Source: Bradymonas sediminis
GTDB taxonomy: Bacteria; Myxococcota_A; Bradymonadia; Bradymonadales; Bradymonadaceae
Direction of reading: 5' to 3'
Assembly: GCF_003258315.1 (NCBI RefSeq)
Contig: NZ_CP030032.1
Coordinates: 348,001 to 412,000 of the forward strand
Length of the DNA stretch: 64,000 nucleotides
Shown here: positions 18,479 through 28,400 of the stretch, piece after piece
Layout of the letters: every line of letters begins with the position of its first letter
Numbering within the stretch: the stretch's first letter is position 1
The notes under the pieces: generated by a model
What the model was told of the DNA's origin: nothing
What the model saw: the letters and a program-made list of their open reading frames with translations, nothing else
Databases searched by the model: none
Program-made: the position numbers and the translations under genes

Positions 18479-19135
18479 ATGCTCGAAATAATCTGGAGGC
18501 TGCGCGCGAAGGTGCTCAACGATGAAGCGGAGCTTCGGGCCCTTATCGCCGCCGTGGTGGCGCTGCCGGGGATGAACGCGACCCACTACGATCTCAATCG
18601 CAAGGGCCAATGGCGCCGCTATGAGCTTACCCACACGGTGGTGGACGCGTTGACCCAGCGCACCCAGCTCTTGGTGATGCACGACCAGGGCGTTGAGGAT
18701 GAGCGAACGCGCCCCCAGGCCATGATCGCGTTGGGGAAACATGGAGAGCAGCCCACGGTCATCGTGCGGGTGCCGGATACGCCCGGCGCGGCTCGGCAGA
18801 TGATTGAGCGCTGGGACGGGCTCTACGAGGCGATCGAGCTGGAGTCGACGTTTATCACCTCGGCGGCGCGCCGCATCGCGCTCACCGACGCCGGGCTGGA
18901 CTTGCCGGCGATCAGCGGGGCGCTCGCCATGGGCTGGGCGCCGGGGAGTATCCCTTCGGGGCTGCGTCGCCTTGAGCGTGCAAAATACGAGTGTACGCCG
19001 ATCGCGGTCGACAAGTTATCGACGCATTGGCGCGTCGATTTTGGCCTCGCGCCGGTGGATGGGGCTGAAATCGCCCCGGGAACGCCCTACAGCGCGGCTT
19101 TAAGCGATCTGAACGAGCGCTTACTCCAGGGTTGA
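18479..19135 (+). CDS. Hypothetical protein
   Basis: A 218-aa soluble alpha-beta protein that I do not recognise. The open frame extends to 18401, but the ATG at 18479 has AAGGA about six bases upstream and is preferred. There is no signal peptide or membrane helix. The N-terminal part is rich in charged helices; the middle contains a strand-rich section (PTVIVRVPDTPGAARQM) and a later segment around LPAISGALAMGW. It stands alone between the divergent histidine kinase gene and the tRNA-Phe gene. Confidence 0.6.
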   Translation: MLEIIWRLRAKVLNDEAELRALIAAVVALPGMNATHYDLNRKGQWRRYELTHTVVDALTQRTQLLVMHDQGVEDERTRPQAMIALGKHGEQPTVIVRVPDTPGAARQMIERWDGLYEAIELESTFITSAARRIALTDAGLDLPAISGALAMGWAPGSIPSGLRRLERAKYECTPIAVDKLSTHWRVDFGLAPVDGAEIAPGTPYSAALSDLNERLLQG

Positions 19136-19200
19136 GGGCGTCGAAAATGAGCGGCGCCGAAGAAAATTTGAATTCTTTGCAAAATAAAGTGAAATACTTG

Positions 19201-19229
19201 TTGACAGCATGGCGATCCGGCCCTATAAA
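19201..19229 (+). promoter_or_regulatory. Sigma-70-type promoter of tRNA-Phe
   Basis: TTGACA (19201-19206), a 17-bp spacer, then TATAAA (19224-19229): a near-consensus housekeeping promoter. Transcription would begin near 19236, about 64 bp before the mature tRNA. Confidence 0.88.
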
Positions 19230-19299
19230 CCACCGCACACCGCAACGAAGCCCACTCGGCTTTGAGGCGGCGAGTTCGGACTCTAGAGAAAGAGCTCGT

Positions 19300-19372
19300 G
19301 CGTTGGTAGCTCAGTCGGTAGAGCACGGCCCTGAAAAGGCCGGTGTCGGCGGTTCGATTCCGTTCCAACGCA
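19300..19372 (+). tRNA. tRNA-Phe (GAA anticodon)
   Basis: A full cloverleaf can be drawn: acceptor arm GCGTTGG with CCAACGC, D-arm GCTC/GAGC, anticodon stem CGGCC/GGCCG with loop CTGAAAA (anticodon GAA), a five-base variable loop, and a T-arm with TTCGATT. The discriminator base is A and the 3' CCA is not encoded. It has its own promoter and terminator and is monocistronic. Confidence 0.95.
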
Positions 19373-19404
19373 TTATTGATGCGCTTTAAGAGTGTATAAA
19401 GATT

Positions 19405-19457
19405 AGATGCAATAAGGCAGTTCGCGATTCAGCGTTTCCTTATTGCATCTTTTTTTA
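19405..19457 (+). terminator. Terminator of tRNA-Phe
   Basis: AGATGCAATAAGG pairs perfectly with CCTTATTGCATCT across a 20-base loop, followed by seven or eight T. The 13-bp stem and T-run are a clear intrinsic terminator. Confidence 0.9.
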
Positions 19458-19629
19458 TGTCCGCGATTTTGTGTTCGGGATTCGGTGCAAATAGGTGGCC
19501 AAAAGCCTTTCTCTTGCATCGATGGTTCTTTGCGGGTAGAACGTCGTGCCCCAGATGGGAAGATATTGGCTTAGGCGAACGATATGCCGAGTCATAAGGT
19601 TTGTTGTTGAAGTAATAGGATTGCGCAAA

Positions 19630-21357
19630 ATGATCGATAAGAATGGCCTTGAGTCGAGTTGGTTCAAATCGGGAAGCACCGGCGGAGTGCGCCGTCTCAG
19701 CGTAGCGCTGGCCACCCTTGGGGCGGTTGGCGCATTTGCGTTCGGCGCAGCGGGTTGCGATACCGCCGCGCAAATCAGCTTCTCGTCACGAACCTTTCAG
19801 GAGATTCACTCCTCCGGGTTTACGGCAGCGCCGGGGACCTGCGGTGGCGTGAGCGGCGGCGAGATGAAGGCACGCTTCGTGCTCGTCGATAATAAGAACG
19901 CGCCGATTATGGTAGGCGACGCGATCGACCGGCCCTCGAGCGGATCATCCGCCGTGGAGCTGGACTCGAACTCGGTCGCCTTCAGTGACGGCGCGCTGAT
20001 GGAGGTCACCCCTGGTGCCTGTGACGACGGTGGCTCTTGTCCATCCTCGTCGATCGGCTTTCAGTGCAAAGATGCGCCGAACCTGCAGGGCGCCCCGGGC
20101 GGGCAGAGCTTGAAGTCCTGCCAGATTCCGGAGGACGGCCTGTCGGTCGCCGCCGCTGCGTCGGGCGTTGAGTTTGTCTCCGACACCACCAATGACCAGG
20201 TTTACGGTATTCTCATGGAGAATAGCGGCGGGCTGAAGGGCTGGAGCCTTCCGGGCACCACCGAAGCCTGGGACGCCAACGGAAACGGCGTCGTCGGCGA
20301 CCCGGATGACCTCCCGGCCTTCGGCGTGCTTTACGGTGATACCATCGCATCCGACCCGCGTAATAAGCGAGTTCAGGGTGTCGTGAACGCCTATACGCGT
20401 TGGGTATATGCCTATCAGCTTGCGCGCAAGACCAAGCGCAAGACCTATTTCGGTCTCTGGAGCTTCAACGATAGCGAGTTCAAGCCGACCTCGCATATCG
20501 AGAACGTCGGTCGCCCGGGGTTCCCGTGGGCTTCCGAGTCGACCCCGATCACCGGCGCCATCAGCGACTACCAGAACTCGGCGATCAACGACCGCAGCCG
20601 CGCCAACGTCTACGAGGCAGCGCTCGCGCTCCTCAACGGTCCGTATTCGGACCAGGCGATGACCGACCTCGGCGTCGCCTCGCCCGCCACGGTCGACAAG
20701 GTCTTGGTGATGTTCGTCGACGGTTATGACGATATGCGCGAGAACGACAACTCCGACATCGATAAAGTCGTCGACGCCGCGGCCGCCAACAATGTTCGCA
20801 TCTTCATCGTGCACGTTGACCCGGCGTTCCAGGAGCCCCACCAGATTCGTGAGGACCCGGAGTATTGGAAGGGGCAGACCCCGTGCACCGACGATAGCAC
20901 GTGCAAAAATTACGAGACCTGCCGTAACCCCAAAGGTTACGGAACCGGTGTCGGCACCGAGGTCGAGAAGCCGGAAGGTTTCGACAATACCTACTGCCTG
21001 CCGGCGCGTGACGAAAACGGTCGCGTTGGACCCATCGAAGATTACTCGCGCCTCGCTTGCGCGACCGAGGGTGGCTATATGTACTCGCCGTCCATCGATT
21101 CGGTTGTGCGCAATATGGACTGGACGCCCTATGCCCTTGATGGCCTTTGGGAAGCAACGGTCACCTCGGCGACGATGAACCGAAAGGGCGATTTGGCGGG
21201 CATGCCGCTTAAGATTCACGCCGATATGGGTGTCACCGTTGCTGGCAAGTCCCGCAACTACCCCTTCACCCAGATGGGTCGTCCCAATAACGTCGACGCC
21301 AACGCGACCATCGACGCGTTTGATACCCGCGGTGTGATCTTCGTGGCCGACGAGTAA
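19630..21357 (+). CDS. CglB-like Cys-rich VWA-domain lipoprotein (candidate adhesin)
   Basis: A 575-aa exported protein. A hydrophobic signal ends in FGAAGC, a plausible lipobox (C43). The mature part is Cys-rich and contains a von Willebrand A-like fold: first strand ILMENSGGLKG where DxSxS would sit, strand YFGLWSFNDS, then VLVMFVDGYDD (D364), a helix and VRIFIVHVDP. A Cys-rich insert (TPCTDDSTCKNYETC) follows. This layout recalls CglB, the VWA lipoprotein adhesin of Myxococcus gliding. The gene leads the Glt/Nfs-like cluster, with the first barrel gene about 160 bp downstream on the same strand. The ATG at 19630 is preferred to 19546, which would put a long basic stretch before the signal. 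CglB identity is inferred from architecture and context. Confidence 0.65.
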   Translation: MIDKNGLESSWFKSGSTGGVRRLSVALATLGAVGAFAFGAAGCDTAAQISFSSRTFQEIHSSGFTAAPGTCGGVSGGEMKARFVLVDNKNAPIMVGDAIDRPSSGSSAVELDSNSVAFSDGALMEVTPGACDDGGSCPSSSIGFQCKDAPNLQGAPGGQSLKSCQIPEDGLSVAAAASGVEFVSDTTNDQVYGILMENSGGLKGWSLPGTTEAWDANGNGVVGDPDDLPAFGVLYGDTIASDPRNKRVQGVVNAYTRWVYAYQLARKTKRKTYFGLWSFNDSEFKPTSHIENVGRPGFPWASESTPITGAISDYQNSAINDRSRANVYEAALALLNGPYSDQAMTDLGVASPATVDKVLVMFVDGYDDMRENDNSDIDKVVDAAAANNVRIFIVHVDPAFQEPHQIREDPEYWKGQTPCTDDSTCKNYETCRNPKGYGTGVGTEVEKPEGFDNTYCLPARDENGRVGPIEDYSRLACATEGGYMYSPSIDSVVRNMDWTPYALDGLWEATVTSATMNRKGDLAGMPLKIHADMGVTVAGKSRNYPFTQMGRPNNVDANATIDAFDTRGVIFVADE

Positions 21358-21515
21358 ACCCGGCTTAACCCGCGCGCTCCGACTCGGTGGCGCGTGGGCG
21401 GTTTGTGTTTTGGCACAGGCTGACCGGGGAAGCCCGGCGCGATATCTTTTTCGATTTTGACTAATTGTTGATTCTTAGAAAGCTTTCGAGTTTTCGGCGT
21501 ACGCAGGAGATAGTG

Positions 21516-22268
21516 GTGCAGTCTCACTCCCATTCATCCAAAATTATCAGCCTCTTCGTCTTCGCGGCTTTGCTCGCGAGCGTGGCGCCAGCGATGGCTC
21601 AAGAGCCCGCGGCGGATCCCGCCGGGGCGGCCGACGCTAACGCCCAGGATACCCGCGAGGAAATTGACCCGAATGATCCGCTCTTCTGGGCCAAAACTCG
21701 CGATATCTTCACCGTCCAAAAACGCCCCTTCCAGAAGGAAGGCCGTTTCGCGGTGAGCGTCTACGGCGGCATCATTCCGAATAATATTTTCGAACAATAT
21801 TATCCGGTTGGCGTGCGCGTTAACTACTATATCCTCGAGAATATCGGTCTGGAGCTCGCGGGCTCCTACGCCTTTAAGGTCGATACCGGGCTGTCGGATA
21901 CGATCCAGACGCTCGACCGGGACGTGCCGGCGCCGCTGATCGGCGACCGCCAGGTCTCCCACAGTAACTTCGGGGTCGTTTGGAGCCCGTTTTACGGGAA
22001 GACCTCGTTCTATAACTCGGCGCTGAGCTATTTCGACATGTACGTCTTCGGCGGAGCCGGTCTGGTTATTACCCAGACCCAGCCCGATTACGGCGACGAG
22101 ATTAGTACCGAGGCCAAGCCCGAGGGCGTCTTGGGCGCCGGGCTTGCGTTCTATCTCGGCGATCATGTCTCGATTCGCGGCGACTTCCGACAATTTATTT
22201 TCCAGAAGGTCACCGGAGGAGTCGCTAATCCTTCCGAGGCTTCGCTGGGACTCGGTTGGTTCTTTTGA
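21516..22268 (+). CDS. Myxobacterial-type outer-membrane beta-barrel protein 1
   Basis: A 250-aa protein starting at GTG 21516 (or 21513), with AGGAGA five bases upstream; the ATG at 21465 is too far from a ribosome site. The signal peptide is cut after PAMA. A short acidic linker leads to FTVQKRPFQKEGRFAVS, the entry to the barrel in the family of outer-membrane barrels typical of myxobacteria, and the protein ends in LGLGWFF with a terminal aromatic. In Myxococcus such barrels form the outer-membrane part of the Glt gliding and Nfs spore-coat machines. The next barrel gene begins about 50 bp downstream, so the two are likely subunits of one complex. Confidence 0.8.
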   Translation: MQSHSHSSKIISLFVFAALLASVAPAMAQEPAADPAGAADANAQDTREEIDPNDPLFWAKTRDIFTVQKRPFQKEGRFAVSVYGGIIPNNIFEQYYPVGVRVNYYILENIGLELAGSYAFKVDTGLSDTIQTLDRDVPAPLIGDRQVSHSNFGVVWSPFYGKTSFYNSALSYFDMYVFGGAGLVITQTQPDYGDEISTEAKPEGVLGAGLAFYLGDHVSIRGDFRQFIFQKVTGGVANPSEASLGLGWFF

Positions 22269-22315
22269 TGATGATGAACCGTCCAAAATATTCGATTTGT
22301 AAAAGGTTAGCAGTC

Positions 22316-23191
22316 ATGACTTTGCTTCCGTACCCAGAACGCTCGGCCCAGACTCGCCGGCGACTCCGCACGCTGATGATGGCGCTGCTTGTTGGGGGCC
22401 TGCTCTCGGTGAGTGGAAACGCATTCGCCCAGGACGACGCCGCAGAAAACGACGTCGATGCCGTCTCGGCAACCTCCGATGACTCCGCCGAAGAGGCCGC
22501 CGCGCCCAGCGCGCCGGTGCTTCAGCTCGCCGGCGGCGATCGCAGCGCGATTGAAACCAAGATGGACTCCTTCTGGTCGGTGAAGAAAGATCTTTCATCG
22601 GTCGAAGGGCGAAAATATACCCGCGAGGGTAAGTTTCGCGCCGGTCTTTATACCGGTATCCTCTCCAGCCAGCCCTTCTATTGGTATATCCCGGTGGGGC
22701 TGCGCGCGACGTATTTCCTCAGTGATAACTTCGGTGTCGGCATCGAGGGCTCCTTCTCGGGCGCCACGAGCTTCAACACCGAGTTGAGCGATTACCTCGA
22801 AGGAGCCCGCCCGACGGACTTCACCGAGGCCAAGAAAGAGGACCGCTTCCTGTGGCGCGCGCACGCCGTCGCCACCTGGCACCCCCTCTACGGCAAGCTC
22901 GCCTTCTTGCAGCGCAAGTTGACGCATTTTGACCTCAACCTCGTTGCAGGGCTTGGCGCCGTTGGTGTCGACCGCCCGAACGCTGTCCAGACCCAGGTCG
23001 ACGGCGCGGTGGCCCCCGAGCTTCTGCTCGGCGGTGGCGTTGATATCTTCTTGACCGAGAGTGTCACGGTGCAGCTCGATGGACGTTTCTATATCTATCA
23101 GGCCGCCGAGAACGACATTAATAACGGCGACTTCTTCCAGAGCCTGGATGCGCCCTCGGAGTTTTTATTGGGCGTCTCGTACCTCTTTTAA
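22316..23191 (+). CDS. Myxobacterial-type outer-membrane beta-barrel protein 2
   Basis: A 291-aa paralogue of the preceding barrel. It has a signal peptide with an Arg-rich start and cleavage after NAFA, an acidic Ala/Ser linker, then YTREGKFRAGLYTGI, the same barrel entry motif, and the C-terminal strand LLGVSYLF ending in Phe. ATG 22316 with AAAAGG nine bases upstream is preferred; the frame also contains three ATGs overlapping the stop of the first barrel. Paired barrels of this type (GltA/GltB, NfsA/NfsB) are a hallmark of the Myxococcus machines. Confidence 0.78.
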   Translation: MTLLPYPERSAQTRRRLRTLMMALLVGGLLSVSGNAFAQDDAAENDVDAVSATSDDSAEEAAAPSAPVLQLAGGDRSAIETKMDSFWSVKKDLSSVEGRKYTREGKFRAGLYTGILSSQPFYWYIPVGLRATYFLSDNFGVGIEGSFSGATSFNTELSDYLEGARPTDFTEAKKEDRFLWRAHAVATWHPLYGKLAFLQRKLTHFDLNLVAGLGAVGVDRPNAVQTQVDGAVAPELLLGGGVDIFLTESVTVQLDGRFYIYQAAENDINNGDFFQSLDAPSEFLLGVSYLF

Positions 23192-23333
23192 GAGCGTATG
23201 ACTTGAAGACGTCATTTTCTATCGCTTCCCCGACCGCGCGCCCAATGCGCCAAACCCACGCCGCAAATGCGTGATATTGTTTAAGGGCGCGCCCGGGTGA
23301 GCAGTTACTGCAGCAAAACATACAGTGGTGTCT

Positions 23334-25304
23334 ATGCGAACGGACAATAAGCAAATCAATTCGGGCAACTCTCAACGTAGCGGGCGTTTCGGTCGGATCA
23401 AACGCGGTCTTGCCTGTCTACTGGTCGCCGTAGTCTGCAGCGTGCCGGCGATTGACGCCTCTGCGCTTGATAAGAACCAGATCGTCCAGATGACCAAGCT
23501 GGGCATGCAGGCCGGCGCCATCAAGGGCGCGATCGACGGCGCGGGCACCGATATGAAGCTCAGCGCCGAAGATATCGGCGAGCTGCGCGCCGCCGGTGTG
23601 GACGAAGAGGTCATCGAATACCTCGAAGCCACCGGTCACGCCGAGTCGACCGTCGAAGAGGCACCGGTTGACGCGCCCACAGGACCCGCTCCGGCCGACG
23701 ACGGCGCCGGCCCGTCGCCTGCGCCCGCGCCTGGCGCCGAAGAAGAGGGCGAGACCCTCAGCCAGGAAGAGCTCGAGCAGCGCATCTCCGAGCGCGCTGA
23801 GCAGCTTAACGCCGAGAAAAAGGCCGCCGCTGAGCGCGAGCAGAAGATCGCCGCCGAGGCGCGCAAGCTGCCCAACGCCAAGCGTATGCTCGCCTCCGGC
23901 GACAATATGGGCGCGGCCCGCATCTACCTGAAGTTCATCGATATGGGCCCGGATATGGCCTCCGATGAGTGGTATGAAGCGCAATTTGGCCTTGCGAGCG
24001 CGTTGTACGGCGAAGGCATCCTGTCTGGCGCCGCGCTTCCGCTGCTCGACGTCATCATGGCCGGCCCGCAGCGCACGCATTTCAAGAAAGCGTTCGGCAT
24101 GCTCAAAGAGCTGACCAAGCGAATTGGTTTCCAGCCGCCGATGCTTGAGGAGATGACGAAGTTCTATATCGGTGACATGAACCAGGATTTCAAAGATGAG
24201 TTTAACTACTATCTTGGGAAGTTCTTCTTCGACTACGGCCGAAATGACCTCGCCATCGATTACCTGAGCAAGGTCAGCAACAAAGCCAGCGATTACCCCG
24301 AGGCGCTCTATGTGATGGGCATAGCTCAGCTCGGCCAGCAGGCCAAGATGGGCGAGGCGCTCAAGAACTTCGAGCGCGCGATCATCGCCGGCGAGAACGA
24401 GCCGGGCGGTAATGAGGAGATTCTGCAGCTCGGGTATCTCGCCCTCGCGCGCGTCTTCTACGAGGTCGGCTATTACGACGTCGCCCTGTATTATTACCAG
24501 AAGATTCCGACCGATACCTCGCGAAACGCCCGCGCCGCTTTTGAGACGGCCTGGACATATTTCGTGAAAAACGATTATAAACGGGCACTTGGAGCTTTTC
24601 ATACGCTCCATAGTCCGTATTATGACGACTGGTATTTCCCGGACCTCTATATCCTGGAATCCACCGTTTACCTGAACCTCTGTGATTTCCAGAAGAGTAA
24701 GCAGGCGCTGGCGAAATTCCAGACCGACTATCTCGACCCGCAGCCGCGGCTGGATAAATTCCTCACGGAGACCACCGAGCCGAGCGAGTATTGGAAGGCG
24801 ATTGTGGAGTATTACTCCGACAAATCACCCAAGGGCGAGAAGGCTTTGCCCGAAGTGTTCGTCAGCCCGGTATTGGCCGACCTCGGTTTCCACCGCCTTT
24901 ACGGCGTGATTCGCACCCTCCAGGCAGAGCGTAACGCGCTCAAAGCCAATATCTCCACGCTCGGTGAGTTTGGAAATACGGTCCTGGGTGGGGTAGAATT
25001 GCAATTGCAGACCAAAATCGAAGAAGGTGGGATTTTGGTTCAGCAAAAGCTCAGTCAGGTAAATAAAGAGCTCCAAGATTGGGATATCAAGGCCACCCAG
25101 ATCTCCTTTGATATCGATAGTGAAGAGAAGAATCAGCTTCAGGCGAAACTTCTCAACCAAAACGTTCAGCAGGGGCCCCAACAGGGAACGTCGCTGCTGG
25201 TCGTAGCCGATGACTTTACTCCGTGGCCTTTCGAAGGCGAGTATTGGAGCGACGAGGTCACCAACTATCGTAGCCAACTGCAATCACAGTGCGCACCGGA
25301 ATAA
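23334..25304 (+). CDS. Exported TPR protein of the Glt/Nfs-like cluster
   Basis: A 656-aa protein with a signal peptide ending near DASA, an N-terminal helical segment (IVQMTKLGMQAGAIKGAI), an Ala/Pro/Glu linker with a coiled coil (about 100-185), then a long array of TPR-like helix pairs (for example YPEALYVMGIAQLGQQAKMG). The C-terminal 130 residues are helical without clear repeats. It is expected in the periplasm, where large TPR proteins of the Glt machine bridge membranes. No good Shine-Dalgarno sequence precedes the ATG at 23334; a GTG nine bases upstream is possible. A terminator-like hairpin lies downstream. Confidence 0.78.
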   Translation: MRTDNKQINSGNSQRSGRFGRIKRGLACLLVAVVCSVPAIDASALDKNQIVQMTKLGMQAGAIKGAIDGAGTDMKLSAEDIGELRAAGVDEEVIEYLEATGHAESTVEEAPVDAPTGPAPADDGAGPSPAPAPGAEEEGETLSQEELEQRISERAEQLNAEKKAAAEREQKIAAEARKLPNAKRMLASGDNMGAARIYLKFIDMGPDMASDEWYEAQFGLASALYGEGILSGAALPLLDVIMAGPQRTHFKKAFGMLKELTKRIGFQPPMLEEMTKFYIGDMNQDFKDEFNYYLGKFFFDYGRNDLAIDYLSKVSNKASDYPEALYVMGIAQLGQQAKMGEALKNFERAIIAGENEPGGNEEILQLGYLALARVFYEVGYYDVALYYYQKIPTDTSRNARAAFETAWTYFVKNDYKRALGAFHTLHSPYYDDWYFPDLYILESTVYLNLCDFQKSKQALAKFQTDYLDPQPRLDKFLTETTEPSEYWKAIVEYYSDKSPKGEKALPEVFVSPVLADLGFHRLYGVIRTLQAERNALKANISTLGEFGNTVLGGVELQLQTKIEEGGILVQQKLSQVNKELQDWDIKATQISFDIDSEEKNQLQAKLLNQNVQQGPQQGTSLLVVADDFTPWPFEGEYWSDEVTNYRSQLQSQCAPE

Positions 25305-25340
25305 GTGTGCTGGCTTGAAACAGGCTTGGCTTCGGAAAGT

Positions 25341-25367
25341 GGACGCATCTCTGGTGCGTCCGTTTTT
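25341..25367 (+). terminator. Intergenic terminator or attenuator inside the cluster
   Basis: GGACGCA and TGCGTCC form a 7-bp stem with a seven-base loop, followed by GTTTTT. It lies between two same-strand TPR genes, so it may reduce read-through to the downstream genes. Confidence 0.65.
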
Positions 25368-25402
25368 CGCATTCTGAAATCTGCGAATCAACAAGGCTCA
25401 AA

Positions 25403-28400
25403 GTGTATAAAGCGATGAATCCTATAAAAACCGGCAAGCGTGTTCTCTCCCTCCTGTGCGTGATGTCACTGTCGGGAATGGCGGTCACCGCCTCGGCCCA
25501 GGATATCACCAGCGGCGCCAAAAAGGACCGCGTCTCCGCGGATGCTAAGGCCGACGCCGTCAAGCGTGCCGGTGACCTCTCCAAGCGCCTCGACCAGGAT
25601 AAAACCGTCGAGGATAGCGGCCCCAAAGGCCCCGAAGCCAGCCTGAAAGAGTTTCAGGATGAGCAGCAGAAGATGACCCCCGAGCAGATCGAAGAGCTTA
25701 AGCGCCAGATCAGCGCCAAGAATAAGCAAATGATCGCCAAGCTCGACCGGATCATCGCGGGCGACCCCTATAACGAGCAAAAGCCCGAGTGGATGTTCCA
25801 GAAGGCCGAGCTGATGTGGGAAGTCCAGCACACCGAATACCTGCGCGCGCGCGCCGAGTATAACCAATGCCTGGGCGCCGAGGACCAGGGCACCGCAGAC
25901 TCCTGCAAAGAACCCGCCCCGGAGTACGCCGAGCCGCAGGCCATCTATAAAGAAATTCTGACCCAATATCCCGCCTACGACCGCCTCGACCAGGTCATCT
26001 ACCGCCTCGGCGACGGACTTATCGAGGACGGCAAGGGCGCGCAGGCCGTCAGCTACCTGCAGCGACTGGTCAAAAATTACCCGAACTCCAAATTCCTGCC
26101 GGACGCGCACCTCGCGCTCGCCGAGTTCTTCTTCAAGCAGGAGTTGCTGGGCGCCGCGCGCGATAATTACGAGGCGGTCCTGAAGTTCGAGAGTAACCCG
26201 AACTACGACTTCGCCCTCTATAAGCTCGGCTGGGTTTTCTATAACCAGGGCGAGTACCGCAAGAGCGTCGACACCTTCAAGGCGGTCGTCGAGCGTACCG
26301 ATGAGAAGCTTGGCTTCCAGAAGCAGGCGATCAACGACCTGGTCGTCGCCTATGCCGAGATTGACGACGGTTGGATGGAAGTCCGTGACTACCTGACCAA
26401 GCGCGTCGACATCGACTTCGCCTACCAGAAGCTCGGCCAGATGGCCGGCCTCTACGAGGGCCAGGGTAAATCCGACAAGGCCGTCGCGATCTACGAGTAC
26501 TTCATCGCCGAGCGTCCGGATCACCAGCGTATCCCGACCTGGATGGAGTCGATCATCGTCGCCAAGAAGACGATCAACGACTTCGATGATCTCGAAAAGA
26601 CGATGAACACCTATGTCGCCTATCTGGACCGGGATGGTACCTGGGCGCAGAAGAATAAAGGCAACGAAGGCCCGCTGAATAACGCCGATATGCTCTCGCA
26701 GGCGTCGCTGGCGTTCCTCGCCAACACCTACCACGTCCGCGCGCAGAAGGGTGATATCCAGCCCGATTACGTCAAAGCGGTCGACTATTATAAAGAGTTC
26801 ATCCGCCGCTTCCCCGAAGCGCCGGCGTCCTTCGACATGAACTTCTTCGTGGCTGATATCTACCTGGTTCAGCTCAAGGAATTCGAGAACGCCGCGACCT
26901 ATTATCAGAAGGTCGTCGACCTCTATAAGTCAGACAATGTTCCGGAAGGCGCTAAGAAAGAAGACGTCGACGAGATCGTGCAGGAGTCGGCCTTTGGTGT
27001 CGTGAGCTCCTATGACGCTCTGGTTAAGTCGAACCACCCGGACAGCATCCTGGTCCAGATGGCCGAGTACCAGAAGAAGTACGGCAACAAAGAGGTCAAG
27101 CGCGATAAGGTGGAGTCCGGCACCCAGTCCAAGCCCAACCCCAAGGTCGACCTGCTCAAATATGAGGAGGGCTTCGTTGTGGCGTCGGACCAGTTCTCCG
27201 AGATGTACCCGAACGAGGACGTCACCCCGACGGTCGACTACGTCTCCGCCGAGGTCTACAAGGCCCGTGGGCACTACGACCGCGCGATTCCGCGCTACGA
27301 GAGCATCATCGAAAACGCGCCGAAGCACCGCTACGCCGGCTACGCCGGTGGCAGCCTGCTCGTGTCGAATTACGTCCTCAAGAATTGGGACGAAGTCGAG
27401 AAGTGGGCGCGCTATATGATGGACAATAAGATCTTCCAGGTCACCCCGAAAGAAGACCTCGTGCAGGCCATCGCGCTTGCCATCAACGAGCGCGCGACCG
27501 AGCTCAAGGAAGCCAAAGAATTCGACAAGGCGACCGCCGAGCTGCTGCGTCTGGCCGAGGAATTCCCGAAATCCGACCTCGCCCCGGGCGCGTTGTTCAA
27601 CGCCGGTGCGATCTACGAGTCGGGTGACGACCTCAACAACGCCGTCGCCGCCTACGAGCGCGTCGTCAACGATTATCCGTCCAGCCGTCAGGCCCCCGAG
27701 GCGCTCTTCGTTATGGGCGCCATCTTCGAGGCCCGCGCGGACTTCGAGAAGGCCGCCGACTATTTCGCGCAGATGGGCTCGAATACCGAGTACGTCAACG
27801 AAGACGGCGACAAGATCGAGTATAAGAACCACCCGCAGGCCTCCGAGGCGGTCTATAACGCCGCGGTGCTCGACGCTGCCATGGAGAAATGGGGCAAGTC
27901 GATCGAGACCTTTGAGAAATATATTGCCCTCTACGGCCAGGACGAGAAGGAGGCCGAGCAGGTCAAGTCGGTTCGCCTGCGCCTCGGGTATCTTGAGATG
28001 GAGCGTAAGGAGCCGAAGGCCGCGCTCAAGCGCTTCCAGGACTATCGCAAGCTCAAGGATATCACCCCGGCAGAGACCGTGCAGGTCGACACCGAGTTGG
28101 GCCTGCTGACCGAAGAGATCAAGGGCCGCAATTGGGAGAAGATCTCGAACGACTACTTCACCGCAGCGCTCAACACCTGGAAGACGCTCGAGAAAGAAGA
28201 CCAGCTTAAGATGCGTTATTTTGCCGCGAATGCCCGCTTCCAGCAGGCCGAGCGCATCTATAACCAGTTCACCGAAGTGAAGCTGTCCTTCCCCATGAAG
28301 ACGCTCATCGCCGGCATGAAGAAGAAGGGCGCCCTGGAGCAAGAGGCTGAGGGTATCTATCTGGAGGTCCTTGAGTTCGGCAGTCCTCAGTGGATCGCGG

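Noticed and set aside
19945-21219. A 424-aa minus-strand frame opposite the VWA-like gene
   Set aside because: No ribosome site, no domain, and the plus strand encodes a recognisable Cys-rich exported protein.
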